Shown: positions 1-10,222, counted from the first letter of the stretch. The stretch is DNA of 64,000 nucleotides from Cordylochernes scorpioides (GCA_030710605.1 CP092863.1:61680393-61744392); one strand, 5' to 3'. A program made the numbers and translations. The notes: generated by a model from the sequence alone, not told the origin.

Positions 1-187
1 TTCTGTGAATTCCTGTCTTCAGGGGAATGGTTATTTTGAATCCTAGTTCTACTTATATATATTAACGATTTTATAAAATGCAGCGTCACATATTGTTGAA
101 GAATATTTATGGAGTTGTAGAGGGAGAGAAAGATCCTTTTTTTACCTAAAGGTATAAAGCTATAAAAGGAGGACAAAAGATCAAACT

Positions 188-413
188 ATTAGATAATAAA
201 AAGGCATATATTTGATTTAATAAAAGATTTATTTTGCCAATATTTCGGCTGGCTGAACGCCAACCTTTATCGAGGCATTACATTTTTGTATACACAAACT
301 CAGCGCCGCATACAAAAAATGTAATGCCTCGATAAAGGTTGGCGTTCAGCCAGCCGAAATATTGGCAAAATAAATATTTTATTAAATCCAATATATGTCT
401 TTTATTATCTAAT
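188..413. repeat. Palindromic element P1 with ribozyme-like stem-loop
   Basis: Two inverted arms of about 100 bp (188-290 and 311-413) flank a 20-bp spacer. Each arm starts attagataataaaa, continues through a ggcatatatt-like block and a ccaatatttcgg block, and ends in a hairpin. Read outward on + the right-hand core (326-365) is gcctcgataaagg, a stem-loop, then ccgaaatattgg. The same layout recurs at 41441-41656 and, with a different stem, at 63153-63336. It has no coding capacity. I infer a foldback or miniature element; the family is not named. Confidence 0.75.
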
Positions 414-718
414 GAATTAAATATAGATTGCACTATTTTCAAAAAGATCAAACTATAGATACATAAACAGCTAACGCTGGCCTGCCCTATTCACTTAACT
501 GCTAGCGAATTAACAATCCAACAAGGCCGCGCTATATAGGCAGATATGTCAATAAGCATAGATAATGCTGAAATTCTATGCAAATATCTGCATTTCAAAT
601 ATTGTAGAAATATCTTCAATGGTCAATTTCAACACCTATATGCATATATAATTTTTTTTTTTTAATCATAAAAGTTATCCGTGAGTTATAGGAAAATGAA
701 AAGTGACAGTTTTAACAT

Positions 719-1146
719 ACAGGGTGGCTAATAAGTCACGAACCCTTTTTTTTTTAAATTAAAAATTAAAAGGAGAACTAGATATAATAGAGTTTGATAA
801 TTAAAAATAATAAAAGTCGGTGGACGAGTGGGTAACCCCCTCGATTCCCGACAGTCATGAACCGGGATTGAATCCCGCGTTTAAATTTGTTTAATATGTG
901 AATAAACTTCACATATTATTCAATGTTCAATTATCATGAACTAGGTTGCTCTTGCTGAGCGGTACCTATTTATGTGAATTTGAACCAGTTTGATAATTTT
1001 AATTCTTTCTACAATATCGAGGGATGACATTTTCTGAATTAAACTTGGATGTAACCCGAACACACACATGTTAATTAGACAAATATTATAAATAATTTAT
1101 TTATTTATTTTTTTTTAAATGGTATCAGTACTTACAGGCTACCCTA
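719..1146. mobile_element. Possible mariner-like MITE interrupted by a SINE
   Basis: The left end reads acagggtggctaataagtca and the right end, inverted, reads tagggtagcctgtaagtact. This is an imperfect terminal inverted repeat of the type seen in Tc1/mariner-derived MITEs. A SINE sits inside at 816-986. There is no transposase. The TIR match is only moderate, so the element boundaries are tentative. Confidence 0.35.
816..986 (+). mobile_element. tRNA-derived SINE, copy 1
   Basis: The head (gtcggtggacgagtggg) resembles a Ser/Leu-type tRNA A box. About 45 nt later, gggattgaatccc resembles a B box with its T-arm stem. The tail contains ggttgctcttgctgagcggt. A perfect 12-bp direct repeat, agtttgataatt, lies at 791-802 and 987-998 and fits a target-site duplication. 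It is not a functional tRNA: no acceptor stem closes. Confidence 0.8.
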
Positions 1147-1159
1147 TAAATACATTATA

Positions 1160-1330
1160 CAGTTAAACCTGTCTATAGCGCCCCCTCTAAATAGTGCCTT
1201 CCTCTCTATAGCGCCCGATTTTAAATACGTATTACGATGCGATTTACATTAAAAGTGACCTGTCTATAGCACACCCTCTCTATAGCACCCTATTTTGGTG
1301 AGTCCCAAGAGGGGGCAACAGGTTTAACTG
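1160..1330. mobile_element. pogo/Tigger-like MITE
   Basis: A 171-bp element begins cagttaaacctgt and ends acaggtttaactg, a perfect 13-bp terminal inverted repeat, and TA flanks both ends. The interior repeats short tctatagcgccc-like phrases. It has no coding capacity. Related pieces occur near 15485-15600 and 60991-61030. The pogo/Tigger assignment rests on the TIR style and TA target only. Confidence 0.6.
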
Positions 1331-1560
1331 TATATTTATTATAAGTTTAATGTTATATTTAAATATTATTTTCGAAATATTTATTCAATACAAATGTCCT
1401 AAACATTTCGAAATACAATAAGACTGTTCACAAGACGATATCTATAAAGTCATTAATACATTTACTTGACTAACTGTGTATTGGTGTTAGAGTTCTATTT
1501 AACATGACATTGTGTAAAAGTAAAGTCTTGTGTTTAGAAAAGAGGTAGCATGTATCCTTG

Positions 1561-1729
1561 AGTTGGTGAACGAGTGGTTAAAACCCTCTATTCCCGACAC
1601 TCATGAACCGGGATCGAATCCCGTATTGTATACTGTTTTTCTGTAAAGAACATATTCCTATTTTTCATTGTAAATTACATAAGCTAGATTGCTCTTTTTG
1701 AGCGGTACCTAATAAAGTTATTTTGGAAT
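1561..1729 (+). mobile_element. tRNA-derived SINE, diverged copy 2
   Basis: It has the same plan as the copy at 816-986: a gtgaacgagtggtt A-box-like head, a ccgggatcgaatcccg T-arm-like block, and the tail gagcggtacctaataaagtt. The head is more diverged (agttggtg instead of gtcggtgg). I see no clear target duplication. Confidence 0.65.
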
Positions 1730-1914
1730 AGGAACACATAACCTTAATGATCCTTGCATCAAACATTTTAGTTAGAAGAGTGAATAACAAGAATATTTGT
1801 GTCCAGTTAACATCATCTACCCCTTTACGTATACCTTCTTGGAGTTTGAGCCTAAATCTCACATGGTCCTCTGGCTTTGCCGGCCACCGCCTCCCATCCC
1901 CTGTGAGTTCTGAG

Positions 1915-2400
1915 AAGACAAAGACAATTAAACAACTTTATTGACATCTCGTCAATCTATACACTCAAAGAGTGTAATAGGAGTAACAATAATAGTAGGA
2001 ATGAAGAGAGATATTTACAATAGACGTAGCCTTCTCTGAAGGGACGTCTGGATCCTATCAGGAGTTTAAAGCCTCTTGCAGTTTAAACAGGCCCCCGCCA
2101 GTTATGGAGTCAATGTCCCCAAGATGCTCGCTGGCAGACTTGAGGAAATTATGAAGAATAATCTTGTTTTCAGGCGAGAGTCGCTCAATGAGATAATCCC
2201 TATCACAGGCGTGAAAGAACCATATACGATATCCTGCCTGGTTGTATTGCCCTTGTATAAGGGGCTCAGGAGAGTTACATCGTTCAGTTGTTGGAGTGTT
2301 TTGTATATCTGCTGGTGGGAAGGCCTGTTCGTGAAGGGTTGGGTCGAAGAGGGTGCAGGAGCTGACTGGAGCTCAGAGTATCTCCATAACCAAGTTGTAT
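1915..2400 (-). pseudogene. 3' fragment of ORF1-like element, paralogue of the 20.5 kb copy
   Basis: On the minus strand an open stretch ends at a stop at 2058-2060 and aligns by eye with the carboxyl end of the 661-codon protein at 20645-22630. DRDYLIERLSPENKIIL here matches DREPFIKRLPTRDRYIL there. Past the stop both copies share a short 3' region containing (plus strand) gacaattaaacaa followed by ttattg. The upstream part of the protein is not recognisable, so this is a 5'-truncated, decayed member. ORF1 of a non-LTR retrotransposon is the likely origin. Confidence 0.6.
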
Positions 2401-3062
2401 GATAGGAATAAGAAACACAAATCGGAGAGAAGAGCTTCTCTATATAAGACGACAATCGTATAAACTTTCGGATAAGACGCCGACGTTCTTCTTGTTCGAA
2501 AGCTTGTACAGCTTCTCATACTCACTGAGACAATTTGTCGCTTCCTCTCATACTGTCGATGTCACCAAAACTGTCTGTTCTACCCCACACACACCTTCCT
2601 GGCGTCTGTTCCCCTCACACGTGGGCCATCCCTCCAAAGCTGGAATCCATCCATCTTTCCCCAACTTCACCCTGAGATCTTTGGCCCTTAGTTAGCTTGT
2701 AATACAGTAAGGGGTGGATAAACCATATTACAATACCATTGATTACATCTGGAGATATCGGTTTTGCTCTTCATTAGAGAATGGGTGCCGTTGCCACGTT
2801 AGTTACCTTGGAAACGAACCAGAATTAGAACAGATGTTCCAAGGGTCCTGGGGGGACCGCAGGGAGGTGTAGGTATGGCCTGTATAATGTGTACTTGGAG
2901 CATGTTAGGCCATTTTGGATAATTTCCCACTCAAATTTGATACATTATTGATAGATTTGGTATCTGAGTAGACAATTTAATGACAATATCCTTTAAGAAA
3001 TATCAGCTCAGATTTTAGGTTCAGAAGTCTACTTGTACAAGAGCTAAGTTTGTTTGTTTCAG
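2401..3062. other. Unassigned stretch and intron 3' end of left lipocalin gene
   Basis: I see no convincing coding signal. It is presumably intron of the lipocalin gene whose last exon begins at 3063. The last bases, tttgtttgtttcag, are a good polypyrimidine tract and AG acceptor. Confidence 0.4.
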
Positions 3063-3214
3063 ACCAAATACGCGTCCTGGTCCACGAGGATATGTTCCCC
3101 CATTTCACTGATAAACAATACCAAAAAATAATCGCTAAGCTCAAATCTAAAAACCTGCCTGTCGAAGATATGTGGAAGACTTCCTACGATAACTGTACCT
3201 ACGTTTCTAGCTAA
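3063..3214 (+). CDS. Lipocalin-type protein, last exon (gene continues off left edge)
   Basis: After the tttgtttcag acceptor, two bases complete a split codon and 49 codons follow to TAA at 3212-3214. The peptide begins QIRVLVHEDMFPHF and ends in SYDNCTYVSS. It aligns without gaps in its first half with the last exons of the genes at 27854-28008 (QLRVLVHQDEFPKF) and 57072-56915 (QLRVLIHEDKFHDF). All three have the same phase and a Cys near the carboxyl end, which in lipocalins often pairs with an earlier Cys. Exons 1-4 are not in the window. Lipocalins are secreted beta-barrel carriers of small hydrophobic ligands; the ligand is unknown. Confidence 0.8.
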
Positions 3215-3225
3215 AGAGACGAACA

Positions 3226-3231
3226 AATAAA
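3226..3231 (+). promoter_or_regulatory. Poly(A) signal of left lipocalin gene
   Basis: AATAAA lies 11 nt after the stop codon, implying a very short 3' UTR. Gene 2 (minus strand) has the same arrangement at 56896-56901. Confidence 0.6.
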
Positions 3232-3990
3232 TTCGATTGGCATTCAGAACTGTTTTTCTTATACACTATACACACAAAATAACTATTTTATTGACATCTT
3301 GTCTTATATTGATTCGTCTTAGAATCTAAAGAGATAAAAAAAGTGGATAGATAAATATACATGTAAAATTGTTGCAAATTATCCTAACGACGTATGGATC
3401 AACTGTCAGTCGTGTATGTGAGGCGAGTGTTGATGTTCTTCCCACACGCGGACAACAAGAAGCAGAGGCGGGCTAGAAGTTAGCACCGAGAGTGATCGGG
3501 GACAGCCCACGGGACAGAGGTAGAGGCCATGGCACAAACTTGTATGCCTATCACCGAGACATGGAGAGAGAGACAGAAGCGGTCTGCCGATGGACTCATT
3601 GGAGAACATACTGAGCTACCCCCTGCTAAAACCTGTCTTGTTTACAGGGATCGTATATAAAAAGCACTGGAGGGGGCCCCATCTGGGCGTCCGCATTTTC
3701 TTCCTCTGCCCCCAGCTGCCACCAACCACTCTGGAATTTTATTTTGACGTCACCATTTTTAGTTTAAATACAAATAGGGGTGTACAGGTTATATTAATAA
3801 AGATATAGCATATTTACAAAATATGGGGGTGGTAGCAAATAGAAACACTGTACATTTTAATAGAAGGGTATGATCTTATAAAGTATCTCTCTCTCGGCTC
3901 TAACTAATTGGAAGATACGTGAAATATACTAAAAGTGTCATTATTATACAGTTTAAATATACAATATACATATTTAAAAATATATACACT
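3232..3990. other. Unassigned, contains an ORF1-element-like 3' tail
   Basis: At 3280-3300 the plus strand reads attttattgacatcttgtc, close to the 3' ends of the ORF1-like elements at about 1930 and 20540, so a further decayed minus-strand tail may start here. A moderately GC-rich block at 3410-3740 contains tatataaaaagc (3654-3665), which could be a TATA box. I recognise no protein. Confidence 0.3.
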
Positions 3991-4110
3991 GTCGTCATGG
4001 GGTGGTGTCCACCGCGGTAAAGACTCCGTCACCGATGGAATGCGAGAGTTCTTTCCCCCAGAGTGGGCAGGTCGATGTGATGGCTGGCGTTACCGAACTC
4101 AAGACCAAGA
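3991..4110 (+). repeat. LTR-element leader segment with primer-binding-like motif, copy 1
   Basis: About 115 bp starting gtcgtcatggggtggtgtcc match 34661-34784, where the equivalent motif reads tggtggcgcccaccgcgg. Such tggcgccca blocks are typical of retroelement primer-binding sites just inside a 5' LTR. The copies share the following leader to gatggtact. I infer the remnant start of a Gypsy-type internal region; the adjoining LTR is not identified. Confidence 0.45.
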
Positions 4111-4579
4111 TGGTACTTGTAGATGGTAGCCTTCGCCACGCTAGTCAGTTTCATTGCCTCGGGATGGAGGCCGATGCCTAACAGCCAGTCAGGCCTGGAG
4201 ATCCAGGGGCACTTCGCAAGAGGCGAACACCTTCCGGAGCAGGGGTCGCACGACAAGGCAATTCCAATATCAGAAAATCAGGAAAGCTGGAGCTGATTTA
4301 TATTGTACGAAAGGCCCTATCTCTTTACGAGATAGGACAGACCACTATACCTCCTAGCAGCTGAGCAGCCTGATAACAGATTCTTTAGATGGACCAAGTC
4401 AGCCCGGCCTATATTGGACTGGTAGTTGTGAGGATGGGGAGCACCCATGATGCTGCCCTTGCTTTCATAACTAAAGAGAAGCTACCGACTTTGGGAGACT
4501 TCAGTTGGTGATGGTTCTCTCCAAGATGTCCTCTGGCCCCTCTGGAATTCGTTGACCCTGCGAGATGGAGTCTTAAATA
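4111..4579. other. Unassigned, probably decayed retroelement interior
   Basis: This lies between the leader-like segment and recognisable integrase. Short open stretches exist, but I cannot match any of them to gag, protease or reverse transcriptase. Confidence 0.3.
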
Positions 4580-5660
4580 GGAAATGGGAGGGCGAGGATG
4601 GAAAGCACACACACATGAATCCTGGAAGTTGGTTTTACGCAGATCTCATGTACCTTTGGCTTTCCAGCAGATGCCTAGCAGACCCACGGTAGATCAGCTC
4701 GGCATCAGAAAAACATTAACCAAAGTTAGAAAAATATTTTGTTGGCCAGAAAGTGAAGCTGATGTCGAAAAAGGGACCGACAACAAGATCCGAAGGAAAG
4801 TTGAAAATCTACAATAGAGATGCCCCATTTGAGTGGATTGCGATTTCTGTTGTGGGACCCTTTCCAAAAAGCGACCTAGGAAATAAGTACATCCTGGTAA
4901 TAATGGATTACTTCACTAAATGGCCTGTCGCAGTCCCTATTCCAGACCAAGAGGCTTCAACTGTATCCGAGGCGCTACTGCAAGATTTGCTCTGAATTTA
5001 TGGTATGCCAAGAATTCTTTTTTCCAACCAAGGAAGGAATTTCGAATTTAAAAAATTCCAAGAACTTTGTTGACGACTGGGCATTGAGAAAACAAGAACT
5101 ACATCTTTGTATCCTCAATCTGATGGGATGGTTGAACGTTTTAGCAGGACTCTTACTCAACACCTGACCATGTTTGTCGGCAAGAACCAAAAATACTAGG
5201 ATCAACATCTTGCTTTGCTCTTAATGGCCTATCGATCAGCTAAGCATGAATTGACTGATTTATAGTCCTGCTAGAATGATATTTGGCCATGAACTCCGAA
5301 TACCTTGTGATGTGCTTCTTGTTCGTCCAGAAAAAATCTTTGAAAACACTAATGAGTACACCTCTGACCTGGAAAAAGGATGCCTTCCATTTATCAGTGG
5401 GAAAGAGAAAATGGAAGACAGGTACAACGTAAAGACTTTCAAAGAGGGTGAAATAGTTTGTCTCCATAATTCTCAACGGAAGAAAGGACTTTCTCCTAAA
5501 CTTCAGTATCAATGGGAAGGACCCTACAAGATCATCAAGTGCCTCAATGATGTCATCTATCGAATTCAGAAGACCCCGACATCTGAACCCAAGGTGGTGC
5601 ACTACACAACCGATTAGCAACCTTCAGGGGTACTGTTCCAGAGCAATGGACTGTTCGGGA
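4580..5660 (+). pseudogene. Gypsy-type integrase region of pol, decayed
   Basis: Integrase pieces appear in order. The zinc-binding-type motif LGIRKTLTKVRKIFCWPE (about 4700) is followed by a catalytic core with VGPFPKSDLGNKYILVIMDY (about 4850-4910), then SNQGRNFEF, where the usual second Asp is Asn, then SDGMVERF with the Glu (about 5120). A carboxyl domain follows with YQWEGPYKIIKCLNDVIYRI (GPY/F type, about 5505-5565). Several stops and a frameshift separate these blocks, and reverse transcriptase is absent. It is inactive. The gene runs into a purine tract and LTR at 5686. Confidence 0.8.
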
Positions 5661-5670
5661 CGATCAGTCC

Positions 5671-5685
5671 TAAGGAGGAGGCAGT
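5671..5685 (+). promoter_or_regulatory. Polypurine tract before 3' LTR
   Basis: ctaaggaggaggcag directly precedes TGTTAGG of the LTR. It closely resembles the tract (minus strand aggaggaggcta) of the gag-only element at 16016-18006, suggesting related Gypsy lineages. Confidence 0.6.
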
Positions 5686-6125
5686 GTTAGGTTGAATAAA
5701 AAAAGCACATATCAGAATATAATGCTTTTTAGAACGTTCAACAATAATGTAGAACAATCAGAGAATTGATTGGCCAATTTAAAACAATTACGCATTGCTT
5801 ATTGCTGGCTCCTTTCTGATTGGCTCATCAACCTTGAGCGTTTTGGAATTATCTACTCCGGGATATATAAGGATGAGGAGCTCATATAAAAAGAGATAAA
5901 GGAAGAACAAAACTACGTGATGAGCTCGAAGAAAGCGCGAGCTGCTGTCTCAAGAGGTCAGACTGCTGCTTACCGCCGAAGCCGGTGTACTTTGTGGAAG
6001 ATTCAAGAAGGTTCTACCAACTTCTATCTCCTGTCCTGTTCCTGTTTTCATTTACTGTGCTGCAGTTGGTGAGTTTGTAACTGCTGTTTTATTTTGCATT
6101 CATCTATAATTCTTTTATTGATTAG
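5686..6125 (+). mobile_element. Gypsy 3' LTR (right end approximate)
   Basis: It starts TGTTAGGTTG right after the polypurine tract and integrase end. It contains a TATA-like ggatatataaggatgag at about 5862-5878, as expected of an LTR promoter. I could not find the matching 5' LTR in the window, so the right boundary is a guess. Confidence 0.55.
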
Positions 6126-6439
6126 GATTAAATGAAGTCCTTAAGATCCTTTGTATCCAAGGAAATTATTCTTTTGTCATGCAACAACGTAAAAATATAA
6201 TATAAAGAGTTGCGGGATGATACGATTCATGCATCGAAAAAGATATCTCTCCATTTAATTATGAATCAAAACAATGCAAATTATGTTTATCACTCAAATA
6301 AATAACCTTAATAGTGGTAATTAGGAACGAGACACAAGACCAGTTTTGACAAATTCAGATAAAAGACCAACATGTATACCATGGTTTTAGCCTCTACTGA
6401 TGATAACCACTCATGTGAGTTATCAGGATATGCCTCTTT

Positions 6440-7250
6440 AATTTTTAATATTGCCACGTGGAAAATTAGGAAATATAAACTTCAGAAGACACAGAAATTT
6501 AATTAAGGTAAGAACAAACTATGAATGATAAAATATAATATAAGCAATGAGGGAAGTTTAGAGAGTAGCAAAATATAAATATCAAAATTGATACTATGTT
6601 AAAAAACTAATAAATATTTTGCTACAATATCAACACCTGACAGTTTATTTTATATTTTCCTATTTTTTCCTTTACTTTTTTAAAAATTTTAATTACACCT
6701 GTAGAGAAGAGTTCTTAATATCACAAAGCTCTCAATCTTGGTTTAATGAAGAAACTTTGTTGCATAGACATTGAATGTCCCATAAAGAAAGTCTGTAATT
6801 ATCCACGATAGGTTTTGTACAAAATAATACGTGATAAATATAATTTGTGTGAAATCAAAATTTAAATATATTTGTAACAAATAAATTTACTGGCAATGTG
6901 TTTCTTTTCAATACACCTTACTGCAATGATAAAAGATATTGATTGAGAGGGCTTGTCTCATTTCAATAATATCATTAAATACTATCTATACAGACCTCAC
7001 TGCAATGATATATGTTATTGAGAATGAGAGAGCCAAGCCCACGTGGAAAATTAGGAAAGACAAACTTCAGGATGACACAGCAATTTATTTAAGGCAAGAG
7101 CAAACTATGAATGATAAATAAAAGATAAGCAATTAGGGAAGTTTACAGAGTAGCAAAATATGAACATAAAAATGATACTCTGTTAATAAAATAATAAATA
7201 CTTTATTACAATATTATTGAAAAGAAACACGTTGCCAGTAAATTTATGAT
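6440..7250. repeat. Dispersed repeat family with 'ttgccacgtggaaaatta' block
   Basis: Two copies occur, near 6450-6640 and 7025-7210. Each has a ccacgtggaaaattagg start, caaactatgaatgata in the middle, and a cagagtagcaaaata end. The second sits inside a terminal inverted pair, ttactggcaatgtgtttctt at 6889-6908 and its complement at about 7222-7241. Other copies are at 22835-23000, 23040-23165 (inverted) and 59505-59700. It is non-coding and probably a MITE. Confidence 0.55.
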
Positions 7251-7552
7251 ACAAATTTTATCGATAGATAGCAATTAAATTTATAAATTTATATAAATTT
7301 ATAAAAACTTCTGATTAAAATATGAATAATTATATCAATGGCAGTTTTTAGAACAATTACAAAAGATCGATTAGCCAACTCTAAGAGCGATTTCTTAAAG
7401 ATTAAAATCACGATGCCAGGTTAGTTCTCATCGCCTATAAGAAGTAAATCATATTCCAAATAAGAACTAATAAGAAATTTCTCCTTTATGGTTTTATTAG
7501 ATGATAAGAAAGAAGAGAAAAATGTTTCTTCAATAAACGTATTCGATACAAG

Positions 7553-7580
7553 CTTTCGGGCTGTCAAGCCCTTCGACAGG
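7553..7580 (-). ncRNA. Hammerhead-like stem-loop in PLE 3' region
   Basis: The minus strand reads cctgtcgaagggctt-gacagcccgaaag. A GGGCU/AGCCC helix is bracketed by CUGUCGA and GAAA, where an active hammerhead needs CUGANGA and GAAA. The fourth core base is U instead of A, so I regard it as a degenerate relic. Hammerhead motifs are known from PLE terminal repeats. Confidence 0.4.
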
Positions 7581-7936
7581 TACAACGAAGTGTGAGTAAA
7601 CAAGACTATATAAAGAATCGATCTATGAGATAAATTTGCATATTATATATATATGGCGTAAAGATAAAATGAATCAGATTTGATATTGTTGTTTTGTATA
7701 ACTAATTTTGTAAGATATAAAATATGGTAATTGACAAATTAAAAACATAAATGAAGCTAAAATGGACGGAGATATTAACATAATTTTAGGAAAAATATAG
7801 CGAAATTTAAAATGAAGCATGATCATATTTGTAACACCAAACAACTGAAAAAGTAATATACAAAATGACGTTTAAAAGAGTATTATCAGAAGAAAAATAA
7901 CGATTAAACCCGCCATCAGCGGAATCTTAGGATTAT

Positions 7937-7999
7937 GAAAAGGAAGGGGTGGGGAAGAGGAGGAGAAGAGAGGGTGGGTGGGGGGGGATGGTGGGACAT
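7937..7999 (+). repeat. Purine-rich low-complexity tract
   Basis: This is a G/A-rich run including gtgggtggggggggatgg. It has no other features. Confidence 0.6.
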
Positions 8000-9218
8000 G
8001 GAAAAAACTTAGGTTTTAGTGGCCAGCCTATAGATTCATACATATGTCATGATACTGCTTTGGTAAATCTATATGTCTATTAATACTATTATTGCTAATG
8101 GATAAAATTGCTTCTAAAACTAATCTTTGGTATTTGTTGTTGATATTGGAATATAGGGTGGTAGGGGAGGATAAATTGAAGGAGTGGCCAGTGATGTTGA
8201 TGTGGTTAAATATAAGAGATCTATTATCTTTATTGGAGATGCATCTACCGTGCTCAGTCATCCTGGTGGCCACAGATCTACCAGTCTCGCCTATGTAGGA
8301 AGCATTGCAATCGTTACACGAGACTGAGTAGACCGAGCCACCAGAAGACTGAACAACGGCAGATCTGTGTAGGCGGGTGATAGGGTGTCTAAGAATGGTA
8401 CCTATACTTTTGTTATTAGAAAAATATGTATTGATTCCGTGTGATCTGAGGATGCGGGAGATGGAGACTGATTGAGGGGAGAAGGGCAAAAAACAGATGT
8501 TTCTACTGACTGTAGTGGGTTTAACGGAAAGTGGGATACTTATGTATAAAATGGGGAGGATATTGGGAGAGGGCTAGCTGTTTTATGATTTTAGATAATT
8601 ATATTGATCTGAATATGGGAAGGGAGCAATGGGTAACCAATCTCTTGGTAAGAGTTCTAACTGTGTTAATTTTATGTGCTAGAGGGCATGAAGAATTGAA
8701 ATTTGTGTAAAAAGTGGGATTATTGATCTTGTGGTAGACAGTAGTGTGGTAATGGGAGGGGGTGCGTATAATAAGTATATCAAGGAACGGCAAAACAGAA
8801 TTAACTTCAGATTATAAACTAAATGTAACTTCCGGGTGAAAAGAGTTAAGACAAGCTAAAATACTTACTTCCTGTCCGGTGTCACATATGCAGAAGATAT
8901 CATCAATGTATCTCCGCCACATGTGAATGCCCGGGGTGAATTGTTGTTGGATCCAGTGGTCAGTGGTGGCCATGACAATTTCTGCGAGGGGTGAGGATAG
9001 AGGGCTGCCCATGGGAGAGTCCCTAATTTGTTTGTAAAAAAGGTTATTAAAGGTGAACGTGGTGAAATCTAAGCATAGAGAGGATAGTGCCACTATGGAA
9101 TCAATGGTTTGAGAATCTATATGGTTATCCTGCAAAAATTTTGTTAACTGATTAATAATGAGCTGGTGGGGGAGGGAGAGATACATGGAATTTACATCGA
9201 ATGATGTTTGATATGTTA

Positions 9219-9283
9219 ACGCGGGATTCGATCCCGGTTCATGACTGTCGGGAATCGAGGGTGTTACCCATTCGTCCACCGAC
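9219..9283 (-). mobile_element. SINE head fused to PLE
   Basis: The minus strand carries only the tRNA-like first 65 or so bases of the SINE (gtcggtggacgaatggg to atcgaatcccgcgttaac). It then changes abruptly to PLE reverse transcriptase sequence at about 9218. The inverted phrase tcttttaaataaaggt at 9285-9300 is the complement of the spacer between the tandem SINEs on the right. Confidence 0.75.
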
Positions 9284-9376
9284 TCTTTTAAATAAAGGTT
9301 CAAATATCAAGAATCTACTTTGATTTTATATGCAAATACGTTGTAGAAAATTTGATCTGAACCTTGATTTAAAAGA

Positions 9377-9553
9377 GTCGGTGGACGAATGGGTAACACC
9401 CTCGATTCCCAACGGCCATGAACTGGGATCGAATCCCGCGTTAACATTTTGTTTAATGTGTGAATAACCATCACATATTAATTATTGTTACAAATTTCAT
9501 AAACTAGGTTGCCCTTTTAGAGCGGTACCTAATAAAGTGATTTTGGAACATGG
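9377..9553 (+). mobile_element. tRNA-derived SINE, tandem copy a
   Basis: This is a full-length member with a gtcggtggacgaatggg head, a gggatcgaatcccgcg T-arm-like block and a gagcggtacctaataaag tail. It is preceded by accttgatttaaaaga, nearly the 16-base spacer found before copies b and c. Confidence 0.8.
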
Positions 9554-9570
9554 TACCTTTATTTAAAAGA

Positions 9571-9748
9571 GTCGATGGACGAATGGGTAACACCCTCGAT
9601 TCCCGACAGTCATGAACCGGGATCGAATCCCGCGTTAACATTTTGTTTAATATATGAATAACCTTCACATATTATTCATTGTTACAAATATCATAAACTA
9701 GGTTTCTCTTTTTGAGTGGTACCTGATAAAGTTATTTTTGGAACATGG
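9571..9748 (+). mobile_element. tRNA-derived SINE, tandem copy b
   Basis: It is the same element as copy a, offset by about 194 bp, and is preceded by acctttatttaaaaga. Head and tail are both present. Confidence 0.8.
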
Positions 9749-9765
9749 AACCTTTATTTAAAAGA

Positions 9766-9952
9766 GTCGATGGACGAGTGGGTAACATCCTCGATTCCCG
9801 ACAGTCATGAACCGGGATAGAATCCCGCGTTAACATTTTGTTTAATCTGTGAATAACCTTCACATATTATTCATTGTTGTAAATATCATAAATTAGGTTG
9901 CTCGGTTGCTTGAACGGTATTTAATAAAGTGATTTTGGTACAAAAGAACAAG
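9766..9952 (+). mobile_element. tRNA-derived SINE, tandem copy c
   Basis: This third copy has the same period of about 195 bp. It is preceded by the same 16-base spacer and followed by a partial version of it (acctttattttttgg). Its tail has diverged (ttgaacggtatttaataaag). Confidence 0.8.
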
Positions 9953-10141
9953 AACCTTTATTTTTTGGAGAGTATCAATTATTCTTGATACAAGAAACAA
10001 GAAATTTTAACACAAGCGAAGATATGGAAACCCGATTTGGAATTCTTAAAAAAAATCTTTATAAATATCTGTATCACAACACAAAATTCAAAACCTATTA
10101 AACAATATCAGTTGAAAGTCTTTCTATTCTATATGTGTTGT

Positions 10142-10222
10142 TATAAGGTTGTCCCAAAAGTTCATAATAATATTATGATTTATATTTTGCAAGTGTTCAC
10201 AAACTTTTGGGACAACCTTGTA
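10142..10222. mobile_element. Mariner-type MITE, copy 1
   Basis: aaggttgtcccaaaagtt at 10145 is matched by its complement, aacttttgggacaacctt, at about 10202-10219, making a near-complete palindrome. ggttgtcccaaaag is a familiar mariner-type terminus. It is non-coding. Confidence 0.6.

Larger units (their letters stand above)
7540..9218 (-). pseudogene. Penelope-like element, 5'-truncated, decayed
   Basis: On the minus strand, PLE parts run from about 9218 downward. Reverse transcriptase A-type motif TSFDVNSMYLSLPHQL comes first, then DSPMGSPLSSPLAE (B), RRYIDDIFCIC (C, catalytic Asp pair) and MPFLDI (D). A GIY-YIG endonuclease follows with VYSVSCNDCNASYIGETGR near 8320 and ends at a stop at about 8028. 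A 3' region follows with a stem-loop at 7553-7580. The blocks lie in different frames with stops between them, so it is inactive. The 5' end is cut at motif A and joined directly to a SINE head. PLEs insert by target-primed reverse transcription. Confidence 0.85.

Noticed and set aside
4029-4357. Short ORFs on both strands near the Gypsy remnant
   Set aside because: Neither resembles gag or protease, and the sequence is shared as a non-coding leader with 34661-34784.
8092-8298. 68-codon plus-strand ORF
   Set aside because: Antisense shadow of the PLE GIY-YIG region.
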